Assembly: GCF_014621695.1 (NCBI RefSeq)
Contig: NZ_CP061281.1
Location: forward strand, 7,006,001 to 7,070,000
From: Streptomyces xanthii
GTDB lineage: Bacteria; Actinomycetota; Actinomycetes; Streptomycetales; Streptomycetaceae
Length of the DNA: 64,000 bases
Reading direction: 5' to 3'
This document shows, piece by piece, positions 50,686 to 59,743 of this stretch (its first letter is position 1; every line of letters begins with the position of its first letter). Below the pieces are notes generated by a model. That model searched no databases, was not told the origin of the DNA, and was given only the letters and a program-made list of their open reading frames with translations. The position numbers were made by a program, and so were the translations under genes.

Positions 50686-51861
50686 TCACCGCTGTTCGGG
50701 CGCCGCGTCGGGACGGGCGTAGGTGCGCCCCTTCCATGCGGCGCCGCGCCCCCTGTAGTGCTGCACGGCGGAGTCCACCGTCATCAGGAGGTACAGGAAC
50801 GCGGTGAACGGCAGGAGCGGGGCGAGCCACAGCGGCTGCCCGTAGTAGCGCAGCATCGGCGTGTAGGTGCCCGCCATCACGGCCCAGGCGAGCCCGCCGA
50901 GGACGGCCGTCGCCGCACTGCCCGTCGCCGCTCCGGCCATCAGGGCGAGCGGCGGGACGAGATAGACGAGCGCCAGGCCCAGCACCGTGCCCAGCAGGAC
51001 GACCGGGTTGTGCCGCAGTTGCGCGTACGCGCTGCGCGACACCATCTGCCAGAGGTCGGCGAGCCGGGGGTAGGGGCGCACGCTGTCCACGTGGTCGGCC
51101 AGGCCGAGCCAGATGTGCCCGCCGGAGCCCTTCACCGCGCGGGCGAGCGACACGTCGTCGATCACCGCCTGCCGGATCGCGTCGGGGATCCGGGCCCGCT
51201 CCGCCGCCTCCGTGCGCAGCAGCACGCAGCCGCCCGCGGCCGCGGCCGTGCGCGAACCCCGTACGGCGATCCGGCGGAAGGGATAGAGCTGCGCGAAGAA
51301 GTAGACGAACGCGGGCACGACCAGCCGTTCCCAAGCGCTCGCCACGCGCAGCCGCGCCATCTGCGACACCAGGTCGTAGCCCCCGGCGTGCGCCGACGCC
51401 ACCAGTTCGCGCAGGCTCTGCCGCCCGTGCGCGATGTCCGCGTCGGTGAGCAGCAGGTACTCCGGCTCACGCGCGCGTGCCAGGGCGATGCCGTGCCGCA
51501 CGGCCCAGAGCTTCCCGGTCCAGCCGGCGGGCGGCTCACTGGGGGAGGCGACCGTCAGCGGCAGTCCGCCGTCCCGCTCCGCGAGGGCGCGGGCCACGTC
51601 CCCTGTGCCGTCGGTGCTGCCGTCGTCGATCAGGAAGATCTCCGCGTGCCCGGGATAGTCCTGCGCCAGGAGAGAGGGGAGGCTGTCCGGCAGCACGGCC
51701 GCCTCGTCGCGGGCCGGCACCACGACACAGACGTCGGGCCACGCGGCGGGCTCCGCGCGCGGCGGGAGCCGCAGGTCGGTGCGCCAGAAGAAGCCCTGGC
51801 AGAGCAGCAGCCACACCCACGCGGCGAGCGAGGCCGCGGTGATCCACGCAACGACGTCCAT
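50686..51861 (-). CDS. HpnB-like membrane glycosyltransferase (GT2)
   Basis: A 391-aa family 2 glycosyltransferase. It has an N-terminal anchor helix (VVAWITAASLAAWVWLLL), the GT2 fold VCVVVPARDEAAVLPDSLPSLLAQDYPG with IDDGSTDGTGD, the DxD motif TDADI, and QLYPFRRI plus DDVSLARAVK, followed by three C-terminal membrane helices. WTGKLWAVRHGIALA and the overall order match hopanoid-associated HpnB proteins. No hopanoid genes lie nearby, so the lipid acceptor is uncertain. The ATG 51861 lacks a strong ribosome-binding site. Confidence 0.87.
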   Translation of the reverse strand: MDVVAWITAASLAAWVWLLLCQGFFWRTDLRLPPRAEPAAWPDVCVVVPARDEAAVLPDSLPSLLAQDYPGHAEIFLIDDGSTDGTGDVARALAERDGGLPLTVASPSEPPAGWTGKLWAVRHGIALARAREPEYLLLTDADIAHGRQSLRELVASAHAGGYDLVSQMARLRVASAWERLVVPAFVYFFAQLYPFRRIAVRGSRTAAAAGGCVLLRTEAAERARIPDAIRQAVIDDVSLARAVKGSGGHIWLGLADHVDSVRPYPRLADLWQMVSRSAYAQLRHNPVVLLGTVLGLALVYLVPPLALMAGAATGSAATAVLGGLAWAVMAGTYTPMLRYYGQPLWLAPLLPFTAFLYLLMTVDSAVQHYRGRGAAWKGRTYARPDAAPEQR

Positions 51862-51919
51862 CCGTCGCAGTCTGCCCCACCGAGGCCTCCGTGTCGGCGG
51901 CATCGTCTATGGTTTCCGG

Positions 51920-52705
51920 GTGAAGATCGCGCTGATGGACTCGGGAATCGGACTGCTCGCGGCCGCCGCCGCGGTACGGACCCTGCGGCCGGACGCCGAC
52001 CTCGTGCTCTCCTCGGACCCGGACAACATGCCGTGGGGCCGAGGCACTTCCGAAGACGTCACGCAGCGCGCTCTGGCGGCCTGCGAGGCCGCCGCGGCGC
52101 ACGGCCCGGACGCCCTGATCATCGCGTGCAACACGGCGACGGTGCACGCGCTGCCCGCCGTCCGCGCGCTCCTCGAGCCGGACATCCCCGTCATCGGTAC
52201 CGTGCCCGCGATCAAGCCCGCGGCCGCCGGCGGCGGCCCCATCGCCATCTGGGCCACCCCCGCCACGACCGGCAGCCCGTACCAGCGCGGCCTGATCCGT
52301 GACTTCGCCGCGGGCGTCGAGGTCACCGAGGTGCCCTGTCCGGGCCTCGCCGACGCCGTGCAGTGGGCCGACGAGGACGGCATCGACCGGGCCGTCGCGG
52401 CCGCCGCCGCGCTCACGCCCCGTGACGTACGGGCCGTCGTGCTCGGCTGCACCCACTACGAGCTCGTCGCCGAGCGCATCCGTGCCGCCGTGCAGCAGCC
52501 CGAAGCCGAGCCGCTCGTGCTCCACGGCAGCGCGGGCGCCGTCGCCGCGCAGGCCCTGCGCCGGCTCGGCGAGCGCCCCGAGCCGGCCACCGAGGTCCGC
52601 GGCGGGCTCACCGTGATCCTCAGCGGGCGCCACGAGACGCTGCCGCCGGCAGCGCTCACCTACGCCGAGGGACGCGGACTGCAGGCGGTCAGCCACGCCG
52701 GGTGA
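51920..52705 (+). CDS. Aspartate/glutamate racemase-family protein (MurI-like)
   Basis: A 261-aa protein. The catalytic cysteines of the family are present in ALIIACNTATVHALP and VVLGCTHYELVAERI, and the N-terminal KIALMDSGIGLLAA matches glutamate racemase. The usual FGDTxxxPYG loop is altered to SSDPDNMPWGRG. So it is either a divergent glutamate racemase or a paralogue acting on another amino acid. GTG 51920 is preceded at 6 nt by TATGGT (51908-51913) with no ribosome-binding site, so it is probably leaderless. It diverges from the glycosyltransferase. Confidence 0.82.
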   Translation: MKIALMDSGIGLLAAAAAVRTLRPDADLVLSSDPDNMPWGRGTSEDVTQRALAACEAAAAHGPDALIIACNTATVHALPAVRALLEPDIPVIGTVPAIKPAAAGGGPIAIWATPATTGSPYQRGLIRDFAAGVEVTEVPCPGLADAVQWADEDGIDRAVAAAAALTPRDVRAVVLGCTHYELVAERIRAAVQQPEAEPLVLHGSAGAVAAQALRRLGERPEPATEVRGGLTVILSGRHETLPPAALTYAEGRGLQAVSHAG

Positions 52706-52780
52706 CGCCCGGCGCCGTGCGGGGGAGTCACCCTCCGCAAGGCGGTGCCTTCGCAGCGGAATCTGAGTACGCTCGATGAC

Positions 52781-53335
52781 ATGAGGCAACACGCCGCAGG
52801 AGAGCGTCCCGGGCGCCGCACGACCGCGCCGGGCGGCGAGGTCTGGACCGGCCACGCGCACAACCGGGTGCAGTGGCTGCTGGCGCTGGGCGGCCTCGCC
52901 TGCCTGGCCCTGGGCATCGAGCTGGCCGTGGACAGCTCCTGGGCGACGGGCATCGCGGCCCTCGCCATGTCGGTGGTCGGCCTCATCGCGGTCGGCCTGC
53001 TCATCCTCTTCGGCACGCTCGCGTTCCTGCACGTCGCGGTGAAGGTCGACAAGGACCACCTCGAGGTGCGCTGCGGCCATGTCGGACTGCCGCGCCGCCG
53101 CATCCCGCTCGACCACGTCGTCGACGCCGACTTCGCGCCCAGAGTCACGCCGCGCCAGTGGGGCGGCTGGGGCTACCGCTGGCGCCCCGAGATCGGCACC
53201 GCCGTCGTGGTGCGGCGCGGCGAGGGCCTCGTGCTGAGCCTGGGCGACGGCCGCAAGTTCACGGTCACGGTCGACAACGCGGAGAGCGCGGTCCGGCACA
53301 TCCGTGACCGGCTGAAGCCCACCGCGGCGCTCTGA
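52781..53335 (+). CDS. Two-TM membrane protein with PH-like domain
   Basis: A 184-aa protein. A polar 35-residue N-terminus leads to two hydrophobic segments (VQWLLALGGLACLALGIELAV and IAALAMSVVGLIAVGLLILFGTLAFL), then a soluble domain (VDKDHLEVRCGHVGLPRRRIPLDHVVDADFAP to the end) with the strand pattern of bacterial PH-like domains. Function unknown. TACGCT (52768-52773) ends 7 nt before the ATG and no ribosome-binding site is visible, so it is probably leaderless. It converges on the Wzy-like gene with a 10-nt gap. Confidence 0.75.
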   Translation: MRQHAAGERPGRRTTAPGGEVWTGHAHNRVQWLLALGGLACLALGIELAVDSSWATGIAALAMSVVGLIAVGLLILFGTLAFLHVAVKVDKDHLEVRCGHVGLPRRRIPLDHVVDADFAPRVTPRQWGGWGYRWRPEIGTAVVVRRGEGLVLSLGDGRKFTVTVDNAESAVRHIRDRLKPTAAL

Positions 53336-53345
53336 GCCCGATGCG

Positions 53346-54425
53346 TCAGCGGCCGTCCCGGACCCGTTCCGGGGCGGCCGCCTCGTCGTGCGGGGGCTCC
53401 TCCGCGAGCGGCTCCGCGGTCGCCATGCCGGCGAGCAGGCCCACACCGGCCGTCACGCTGGTGAAGCTCAGCGCGTTGCCGACCGTGGCCAGCACGGCGA
53501 CCGCGGTCAGGGCCGCACCTGCGCTGAGGACGACCGGGGTCGAGCGGGCGGAGCGCCACAGGACGTAGAGCACCCAGCAGTAGGCGGCGGCCAGCAGGAA
53601 GAGGCCGATGGCGCCCTGCTCGGCGGCGACCTGGAGCACGGCCGAGTGCGGCTTGCCGTCCGGCGGGGCGGTCGCGACGAGGCTCGTGTCGAGTTCGCCG
53701 AAGCGGCCGGGTCCGACACCGAGCACGGGATCGGACTTCGCCAGCCGCAGGGCCTCGTGCCAGAGCTGGAGGCGGTGCCGGGTGATCCGGCCCTCCAGGG
53801 TGTCCGCGAGGCCGGACGGCAGCACGCCCTGGGCCAGGGCCAGGCTCACCGCGACCACGAGGGCGGTGCCGAGCCCCAGGCCGGCGAGGCCCAGCGCCCG
53901 CCGGCGCATCCGGGCCGCCGCGAGCGAGCACAGGACGACCGCCGTGCAGGCGGCGACCCCGGCGCCCGAACCGGTGACCGCGGCCACGACGACGACACCC
54001 GCGCCCGCGAGGTGCAGCCCGACCCGCAGTTCCCCGCGCCGGGCCGACCAGGCCGCACAGCACAGCGCGCCCGCCGACAGGGCCAGCAGGGCGGCGGTGG
54101 CCCCGGAGCGGCCCAGGGGTGCGAGGGTGTCGGGCGCGGGGACCGAGCCGGGAGCGAGGAGGGCGATGCCGAGGCCGCCGCAGCCGACCAGGCACGACGC
54201 TCCTACGGGGACGAGGGCGCCGCCGATCCGCCCGCAGGCGTACCCGGCGGCGACGGCGAGGACCGCGAGGAGCACGCCCTCGGGGCGCCCCGTCCGCGCG
54301 GTCGCGCTGATCAGTGTCCACACGGCGCAGGCGCCGAGCACCGCGATGCCCACGGCGTCCGGCAGACCTCGGCGCCGCCGGGCCGGTTCCGGGCCCGTGC
54401 GCGCAGGCCACCCCGTCGTTCCCAC
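53346..54425 (-). CDS. O-antigen ligase/Wzy-family polytopic membrane protein
   Basis: A 359-aa protein with about ten membrane segments. A loop near residue 220 carries HRLQLWHEALRLAKSDPVLGVGPGRFGELD, the characteristic loop of the Wzy/WaaL polymerase-ligase family, followed by HSAVLQVAAEQGAIGLFLL. It probably handles a lipid-linked glycan at the outer face of the membrane. The GTG 54425 follows a G-run. The nearest glycan gene is the HpnB-like transferase, so an envelope-glycan role is plausible but unproven. Confidence 0.82.
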   Translation of the reverse strand: MGTTGWPARTGPEPARRRRGLPDAVGIAVLGACAVWTLISATARTGRPEGVLLAVLAVAAGYACGRIGGALVPVGASCLVGCGGLGIALLAPGSVPAPDTLAPLGRSGATAALLALSAGALCCAAWSARRGELRVGLHLAGAGVVVVAAVTGSGAGVAACTAVVLCSLAAARMRRRALGLAGLGLGTALVVAVSLALAQGVLPSGLADTLEGRITRHRLQLWHEALRLAKSDPVLGVGPGRFGELDTSLVATAPPDGKPHSAVLQVAAEQGAIGLFLLAAAYCWVLYVLWRSARSTPVVLSAGAALTAVAVLATVGNALSFTSVTAGVGLLAGMATAEPLAEEPPHDEAAAPERVRDGR

Positions 54426-54639
54426 CCGTAGCCCCCCGACTAGTGACGGGCACCCCCGCGCGATGGCCGGATCCGGTCGTTCGCGGGGAACCCGGGCACA
54501 CGGTAACGGCTGGCGCGGCGGATTGGGCCCGCCTTGCGCAGGAACGTTGCGGCACGGTCACACGCGCGACCTGCCGGGACCCGGGCCACCGCCTCGCCCG
54601 GCATGTCCCGCGGCGGGCCCCGCGCCGTAGACTCCCCGC

Positions 54640-56244
54640 GTGACCGCCACCGCACCTCCCGTCGCCCCGTCGGACGAGCCCGCACAGACGCCCGCCCGCC
54701 GCTCCCACCTGCGACGGTTCGCGCCCGTCCTCCTCGCGGCCGCCGCCGGACTGCTGCTCTACCTGAGCTTCCCGCCGCGCGAGCTGCCGTGGCTGGCGCC
54801 GCTCGCGTTCGCGCTGTTCGGGGTGGCCGTGTACGGGCGGCGCATGAGGGCGGGTTTCGGCCTCGGCCTGGTGTTCGGTCTCGCCTATCTGGTGCCCCTG
54901 CTGTCGTGGACCGGCGTCGACGTCGGTCCGCTGCCGTGGCTCGCGCTGGCGCTGGCCGAGGCGCTGGTCCTCTCCCTGGCGGGGCTCGGGATCGCGTACG
55001 TGTCCAAGCTTCCCCTCTGGCCTCTGTGGGCGAGCGGCGTGTGGATCGCGGACGAGGCGCTGCGCGCCCGCTTCCCCTTCGGCGGTTTCCCCTGGGGCAA
55101 GGTCGCGTTCGGGCAGCCCAGCGGCGTGTTCCTGCCGCTCGCCTCGCTCGGCGGCACCCCGCTGCTCGGCTTCGCGGTCGTCCTCAGCGGCTTCGGGCTC
55201 GGCGCGCTCGCCCTGCGCCTCAAGGCCCTCTGCGGCCGGGAGCGTGCCCGCGTCCTGCGCGACGGCGGCGTCGTCGCGGCCGCCGCCTTCACCGTCGCCC
55301 CGGTCGTCGCCGGTGCGGTCCTGCTGCCCTTCGTGCCGACCGGCGCCGAGGCCGGCACCGCGCGCGTGGCGCTCATCCAGGGCAACGTGCCCCGCATGGG
55401 CCTCGACTTCAACGCCCAGCGGCGCGCCGTCCTCGACTACCACGTGCGCGAGACCATGAAGCTCGCCGAGCGCATCGAGAAGGGTGAGACGAAGCGCCCC
55501 GACCTCGTGCTGTGGCCCGAGAACTCCTCGGACATCGACCCCTACGTGAACATGGACGCCTACGACGAGATCAGCAAGGCCGCCGAGGCGGTCGGCGCGC
55601 CGATCTCCGTGGGCGCGGTCGTCACGGCGAAGGACGGCTCGACCCGCAACCGGCTCATCCTCTGGGACCCCGAGAAGGGCCCCGGCGCCACGTACGACAA
55701 GCGGCACCTGCAGCCGTTCGGCGAGTACATGCCGTACCGGAGCTTCTTCCGGATCTTCAGCAAGGACGTGGACCGGGCCGGGAACTTCGTGCCCGGTGAG
55801 AGGGCCGTCGCCTTCGACATGAACGGCACGAAGATCGGCAACATCACCTGCTACGAGGCCGCCTTCGACGACGTCGTGCGCGACCAGGTCGACGCGGGCG
55901 CCGAGATCCTCTCCGTGCCGAGCAACAACGCGACGTTCGAGCTCAGCCAGATGACCTACCAGCAGCTCGCGATGGACCGGGTGCGCGCCGTCGAGCACGG
56001 CCGCGCCGTCATGGTGCCGGTCACCAGCGGGGTCAGCGCCGTCATCCGGCCCGACGGGTCGATCGCCCAGCGCACCGGCATGTTCGAGCCCGACACCCTG
56101 ATCGCCGACGTGCCCCGGCGCACCAGCGAGACCCTCGCAACACGCGCGGGCGTCTGGCCCGAGGTGCTGCTCGTCGCGATCGGTGCGGGCGGTCTGGCCT
56201 GGGCCGTGACGCGCTCCCGCCGCGCCCGCCGCACGGAGGCCTGA
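54640..56244 (+). CDS. lnt: Apolipoprotein N-acyltransferase
   Basis: A 534-aa Lnt. Eight or so N-terminal membrane segments are followed by a nitrilase domain (about residues 245-500) and a final helix. The catalytic triad is Glu294 (VLWPENSSD), Lys354 (YDKRHLQPFGEYMP) and Cys404 (NITCYEAAFDDV). It N-acylates the lipid-modified cysteine of lipoproteins. The GTG at 54640 is preceded at 6 nt by TAGACT (54628-54633) and no ribosome-binding site, so it is probably leaderless. The gap 54426-54639 shows no other feature. Confidence 0.94.
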   Translation: MTATAPPVAPSDEPAQTPARRSHLRRFAPVLLAAAAGLLLYLSFPPRELPWLAPLAFALFGVAVYGRRMRAGFGLGLVFGLAYLVPLLSWTGVDVGPLPWLALALAEALVLSLAGLGIAYVSKLPLWPLWASGVWIADEALRARFPFGGFPWGKVAFGQPSGVFLPLASLGGTPLLGFAVVLSGFGLGALALRLKALCGRERARVLRDGGVVAAAAFTVAPVVAGAVLLPFVPTGAEAGTARVALIQGNVPRMGLDFNAQRRAVLDYHVRETMKLAERIEKGETKRPDLVLWPENSSDIDPYVNMDAYDEISKAAEAVGAPISVGAVVTAKDGSTRNRLILWDPEKGPGATYDKRHLQPFGEYMPYRSFFRIFSKDVDRAGNFVPGERAVAFDMNGTKIGNITCYEAAFDDVVRDQVDAGAEILSVPSNNATFELSQMTYQQLAMDRVRAVEHGRAVMVPVTSGVSAVIRPDGSIAQRTGMFEPDTLIADVPRRTSETLATRAGVWPEVLLVAIGAGGLAWAVTRSRRARRTEA

Positions 56245-56293
56245 CGCGGCCGGCGCGTCAGGACGGGGCGGCGGCCCGGTTAGGCTCGCGGGC

Positions 56294-56773
56294 ATGGCTA
56301 CTCCTGAGTTCATCCGCACCATCCGGGCCACCGCGGGCCACCAGCTGCTCCTCCTGCCCGGGGTCAGCGCGATCGTCTTCGACGACGAGGGCCGCGTCCT
56401 GCTCGGCCGGCGTGCGGACACCGGCAAGTGGTCGATCATCGGCGGCATCCCCGAGCCGGGCGAGCAGCCCGCGGACGTCGCCGTGCGCGAGGTGTACGAG
56501 GAGACCGGCGTCGAGTGCGTCGTCGAGCGGGTCGTGCTCGTCCAGGCCCTGCCCCCGGTCACCTATCCCAACGGCGACACCTGCCAGTTCATGGACACGA
56601 CGTTCCGCTGCCGGGCCACCGGCGGCGAGGCGCGGGTGAACGACGACGAGTCTCTCGACGTCGGCTGGTTCGCGCTCGACGCGCTGCCTCCGCTTCAGGA
56701 GTTCGCCCTGTTCCGCATCAAGCAGGCCCAGTCCGACGGACCGACATGGTTCGAGACCATGTCCGGGCGCTGA
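56294..56773 (+). CDS. NUDIX hydrolase
   Basis: A 159-aa NUDIX protein. The box is GGIPEPGEQPADVAVREVYEETGVE, a complete GX5EX7REUXEEXGU. The preceding GRRADTGKWSIIGG and the TYPNGDTCQFMDTTFRC strand fit ADP-ribose/NADH pyrophosphatase-like members of actinomycetes. TAGGCT (56281-56286) ends 7 nt before the ATG, so the mRNA is probably leaderless. It starts 49 nt after lnt but seems to have its own promoter. Substrate not determined. Confidence 0.92.
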   Translation: MATPEFIRTIRATAGHQLLLLPGVSAIVFDDEGRVLLGRRADTGKWSIIGGIPEPGEQPADVAVREVYEETGVECVVERVVLVQALPPVTYPNGDTCQFMDTTFRCRATGGEARVNDDESLDVGWFALDALPPLQEFALFRIKQAQSDGPTWFETMSGR

Positions 56774-56828
56774 AGTATGGGTGCTCACCACATCGGGCGG
56801 CGGGGAGCGGCTGCCTAGTGTGCGGAGC

Positions 56829-57617
56829 ATGACCCCGCGCACCCCCTTCGCCGCAGCCCACGCCGCACCCCTCGACCTCGGCGGCCGCACCGCACTCGTC
56901 ACCGGCGCCGCCGGCGGCATCGGACGGGCCTGCGCGCAGCGGCTCGCCGCGTCGGGCGCCAAGGTCAGAGCCGTCGACCGGGACCCGGAGGGCCTCGCGG
57001 CCCTGGCGGAGGAGACCGACGGCGTCGAACCGGTCGTCCTCGACCTCACCGACCTCGACGCCGCGGAGGCCGCGGCGGCCGGCTGCGACATCCTCGTCAA
57101 CAACGCCGGACTCCAACTGGTGCGCCCCATCGAGCAGTTCCCCCCGGACGTCTTCCACACCGTCCTGACCGTGATGCTCGAGGCCCCGTTCCGGCTCGTC
57201 CGCGGCGCGCTCCCGCACATGTACGAACAGGGCTGGGGCCGGATCGTGAACGTGTCGTCCGTGCACGGACTGCGGGCCTCCGCCTTCAAGTCCGCGTACG
57301 TCGCCGCGAAGCACGGCCTGGAGGGACTGTCGAAGACCGCGGCGCTGGAGGGCGCCCCGCACGGCGTCACCTCGAACTGCGTGAACCCCGGCTATGTGCG
57401 CACGCCGCTCGTCGAGCGGCAGATCGCCGACCAGGCCGCCGCGCACGGCATCCCCGAGGAGCGGGTGCTGAGCGAGATCATGCTGCAGGACAGCGCGCTC
57501 AAGCGGCTCATCGAACCCGCCGAGGTCGCCGAGGCCGTGGCGTACCTGTGCTCGCCCGCCGCCTCGTTCATGACCGGCGCCTCTCTCGTCCTCGACGGCG
57601 GCTGGACCGCCCACTGA
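56829..57617 (+). CDS. 3-hydroxybutyrate dehydrogenase-like SDR
   Basis: A 262-aa short-chain dehydrogenase. The Rossmann motif is ALVTGAAGGIGRAC, then ILVNNAG, catalytic Ser in IVNVSSVHGLRASAFKSAYVAAK (Tyr-x3-Lys) and the C-terminal YLCSPAASFMTGASLVLDGGWTA. The VNPGYVRTPLVERQIADQA stretch and the QDSALKRLIEP insert match D-3-hydroxybutyrate dehydrogenases. TAGTGT (56816-56821) ends 7 nt before the ATG, pointing to a leaderless mRNA. The next genes are a PucR regulator and, convergently, an MHS carboxylate symporter, which fits hydroxy-acid use. Confidence 0.88.
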   Translation: MTPRTPFAAAHAAPLDLGGRTALVTGAAGGIGRACAQRLAASGAKVRAVDRDPEGLAALAEETDGVEPVVLDLTDLDAAEAAAAGCDILVNNAGLQLVRPIEQFPPDVFHTVLTVMLEAPFRLVRGALPHMYEQGWGRIVNVSSVHGLRASAFKSAYVAAKHGLEGLSKTAALEGAPHGVTSNCVNPGYVRTPLVERQIADQAAAHGIPEERVLSEIMLQDSALKRLIEPAEVAEAVAYLCSPAASFMTGASLVLDGGWTAH

Positions 57618-57689
57618 CCCTCCTCGTCCACAGGCCCGCTCCCTGCCCGCTCACCCGGACGGGTGAGCGGAATTCTGTGCCGTCCAGAG

Positions 57690-57698
57690 TTGTCCACA
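57690..57698 (+). promoter_or_regulatory. Isolated DnaA-box match
   Basis: TTGTCCACA, the preferred Streptomyces DnaA box, lies 43 bp before the PucR gene. A single box is not an origin; it could recruit DnaA as a regulator or titrate it, or be chance. Confidence 0.4.
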
Positions 57699-57740
57699 GG
57701 GCTGGCGGCGCCGGCCGTACGGCGGGTAATCCTGTTGAGC

Positions 57741-59681
57741 ATGTCGCACCACCGACCGCACCCAGCCCCGGCCTCCACCCCGGTGACCACCACGGACGCC
57801 GAGGCCCCGTTCCTGGAGCTCCTCGCCAGGGGCGCCTCCGCCGACGCCTACGAGCAGCCCGTGCTGCTCGCACGCGCCGAGGGCGCCGACCCCGCGCGGA
57901 CCGCCGCGCTGGAGCGGGCCAAGCGCCTCGCGCTGACCGTGCGCGCGGAGATGGAGGGCAGACGGCGCCGTGAGGCCGAGCTGTCCGCTCTCTTCGAGAC
58001 CGCGCACGACCTGGCGGGACTGCGCGACCTCGACTCGGTGCTGCAGGCCATCGTGCAGCGCGCCCGCTCCCTGCTCGGCACGGACGTCGCCTACCTGACG
58101 CTCAACGACCCGGCCCGCGGCGACACGTACATGCGGGTCACCGAGGGCTCCGTGGCGGCCCGCTTCCAGCAGCTGCGGCTCGGCATGGGCGAGGGGCTCG
58201 GCGGCCTCGTCGCCCAGACCGCCCGCCCGTACGTCACCGACGACTACTCCAAGGACGTCCGCTTCCAGCACACCCGGACGATCGACGCGGGCGTCGGCGA
58301 CGAGGGGCTCGTGGCGATCCTGGGCGTGCCGCTGATGCTCGGACCGCAGGTCATCGGCGTGCTCTTCGCCGCGGACCGCCGGGCCCGCGTCTTCGAGCGG
58401 GAGCAGATCGCGCTGCTCGGCTCGTTCGCGGCGCTCGCCGCCGCGGCCATCGACACGGCGAACCTGCTCACGGAGACCCGTCAGGCCCTCGCCGAGCTGG
58501 AGCGGGCCAACGCGATCATCCGCGCCGGCAGCGCCGTCGTCGAGCGCGCCTCGGAGGTCCACGACCGGCTCGGCGAGCTGGTGCTGCGCGGCGGAGGGGT
58601 GCACGACGTGGCCGCGGCGGTGTCCGAGGTCCTCGACGGAACCGTCGAGTTCGCCGACGTCGAGGACGCGCCCGGCGACGCCCTGGAGGCCTCCCGCGCC
58701 GAGGGCCACGCAGTGTGCCACGGCCGCGACTGGGTCGCGGCCGTCGCCGCGGGCGGCGAGCTGCTCGGCGCCCTCGTGCTGCGCGGCCATCCCGGCCTCG
58801 ACCCCGTCGACCAGCGGACCCTGGAGCGCGCCGCCCTCGTCACCTCGCTCCTGCTGCTCGCCCGGCGCTCCGCCTCCGAGGCCGAGCAGCGCGTCCGCGG
58901 CGAGCTCCTCGACGACCTCCTCGACGCGCGCGACCGCGACCCGCGCCTGCTGAGGGAGCGGGCCGCCCGGCTCCACGCGGACCTGGACGCCACCCATGTG
59001 GTGCTCGTGGCCCGCATCGAGGCCGCGGCCGCCGACGCCGAGGAGGAGGCCGCGACCCGCCGCCGCCTCTGGTCGGCCGCCGACCACGTCGCGGCCACCC
59101 GGCACGGTCTCGCCGCCGCCCGGGACGGCCAGGCGGTGTTGCTCCTGCCGCTGGGCGCGGGCACGGCCTCCGCGATCGCCGCCCAGGTCGCCGGGCGTCT
59201 GTCCGAGGCGATCCACGAGCCGGTCACCGTCGGCGCGTCCGCGCCGGTCACGGGCGTGGCGGAGCGGGCCGAGCGCGCGGCCGCCGCCCACACCGAGGCG
59301 CGGCGCTGCCTGGACGCGCTGCGGCTGCTCGGCCGGGCGGGGGAGGGCGCGGCTGCCGAGGACTTCGGCTTCCTCGGGCTGCTGCTGTCCGACAGCCGGG
59401 ACATCGCCGGTTTCGTCGCCCGCACGGTCGGCGAGGTCGTCGACTACGACGCGCGCAGGGGCACCGATCTCGTACGGACCCTGGACGCGTACTTCGACTC
59501 GGGGATGAGCCCGGCCCGCACCAAGGACGCCCTGCACGTCCACGTGAACACGGTGGCGCAGCGCCTGGAGCGGATCGGCCGCCTCCTCGGCCCCGACTGG
59601 CAGTCCCCGGCCCGGGCCCTGGAGATCCAGCTCGCCCTGAGACTGCACCGCCTGTCCGGTTCCTCGCTGCGCATACGGTGA
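57741..59681 (+). CDS. GAF-domain PucR-family transcriptional regulator
   Basis: A 646-aa regulator. A short N-terminal coiled segment leads to a GAF domain (about residues 85-245: LRDLDSVLQAIVQRARSLLGTDVAYLTLND to LAAAAIDTANLL), a helical linker, a GGDEF-like CdaR middle domain (about 380-530) and the C-terminal PucR helix-turn-helix (LVRTLDAYFDSGMSPARTKDALHVHVNTVAQRLERIGRLLG). The ATG has no good ribosome-binding site; a TTG two codons upstream is an alternative. It probably controls the 3-hydroxybutyrate dehydrogenase-like gene upstream and the convergent symporter. Confidence 0.92.
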   Translation: MSHHRPHPAPASTPVTTTDAEAPFLELLARGASADAYEQPVLLARAEGADPARTAALERAKRLALTVRAEMEGRRRREAELSALFETAHDLAGLRDLDSVLQAIVQRARSLLGTDVAYLTLNDPARGDTYMRVTEGSVAARFQQLRLGMGEGLGGLVAQTARPYVTDDYSKDVRFQHTRTIDAGVGDEGLVAILGVPLMLGPQVIGVLFAADRRARVFEREQIALLGSFAALAAAAIDTANLLTETRQALAELERANAIIRAGSAVVERASEVHDRLGELVLRGGGVHDVAAAVSEVLDGTVEFADVEDAPGDALEASRAEGHAVCHGRDWVAAVAAGGELLGALVLRGHPGLDPVDQRTLERAALVTSLLLLARRSASEAEQRVRGELLDDLLDARDRDPRLLRERAARLHADLDATHVVLVARIEAAAADAEEEAATRRRLWSAADHVAATRHGLAAARDGQAVLLLPLGAGTASAIAAQVAGRLSEAIHEPVTVGASAPVTGVAERAERAAAAHTEARRCLDALRLLGRAGEGAAAEDFGFLGLLLSDSRDIAGFVARTVGEVVDYDARRGTDLVRTLDAYFDSGMSPARTKDALHVHVNTVAQRLERIGRLLGPDWQSPARALEIQLALRLHRLSGSSLRIR

Positions 59682-59711
59682 CCCCCGTACACCGGGCGGC
59701 GTACGGGGGTC
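59680..59711. terminator. Bidirectional hairpin overlapping the PucR stop
   Basis: GACCCCCGTAC (59680-59690) and GTACGGGGGTC (59701-59711) form a perfect 11-bp stem with a 10-nt loop between two convergent genes. Confidence 0.8.
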
Positions 59712-59743
59712 GAAGGGCCGGATGCGGGCCGGGGGCCGGTGCG

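Noticed and set aside
57690..57698. Chromosomal origin suggested by a DnaA box
   Set aside because: Only one exact box is present and no dnaA, dnaN or box cluster is nearby.
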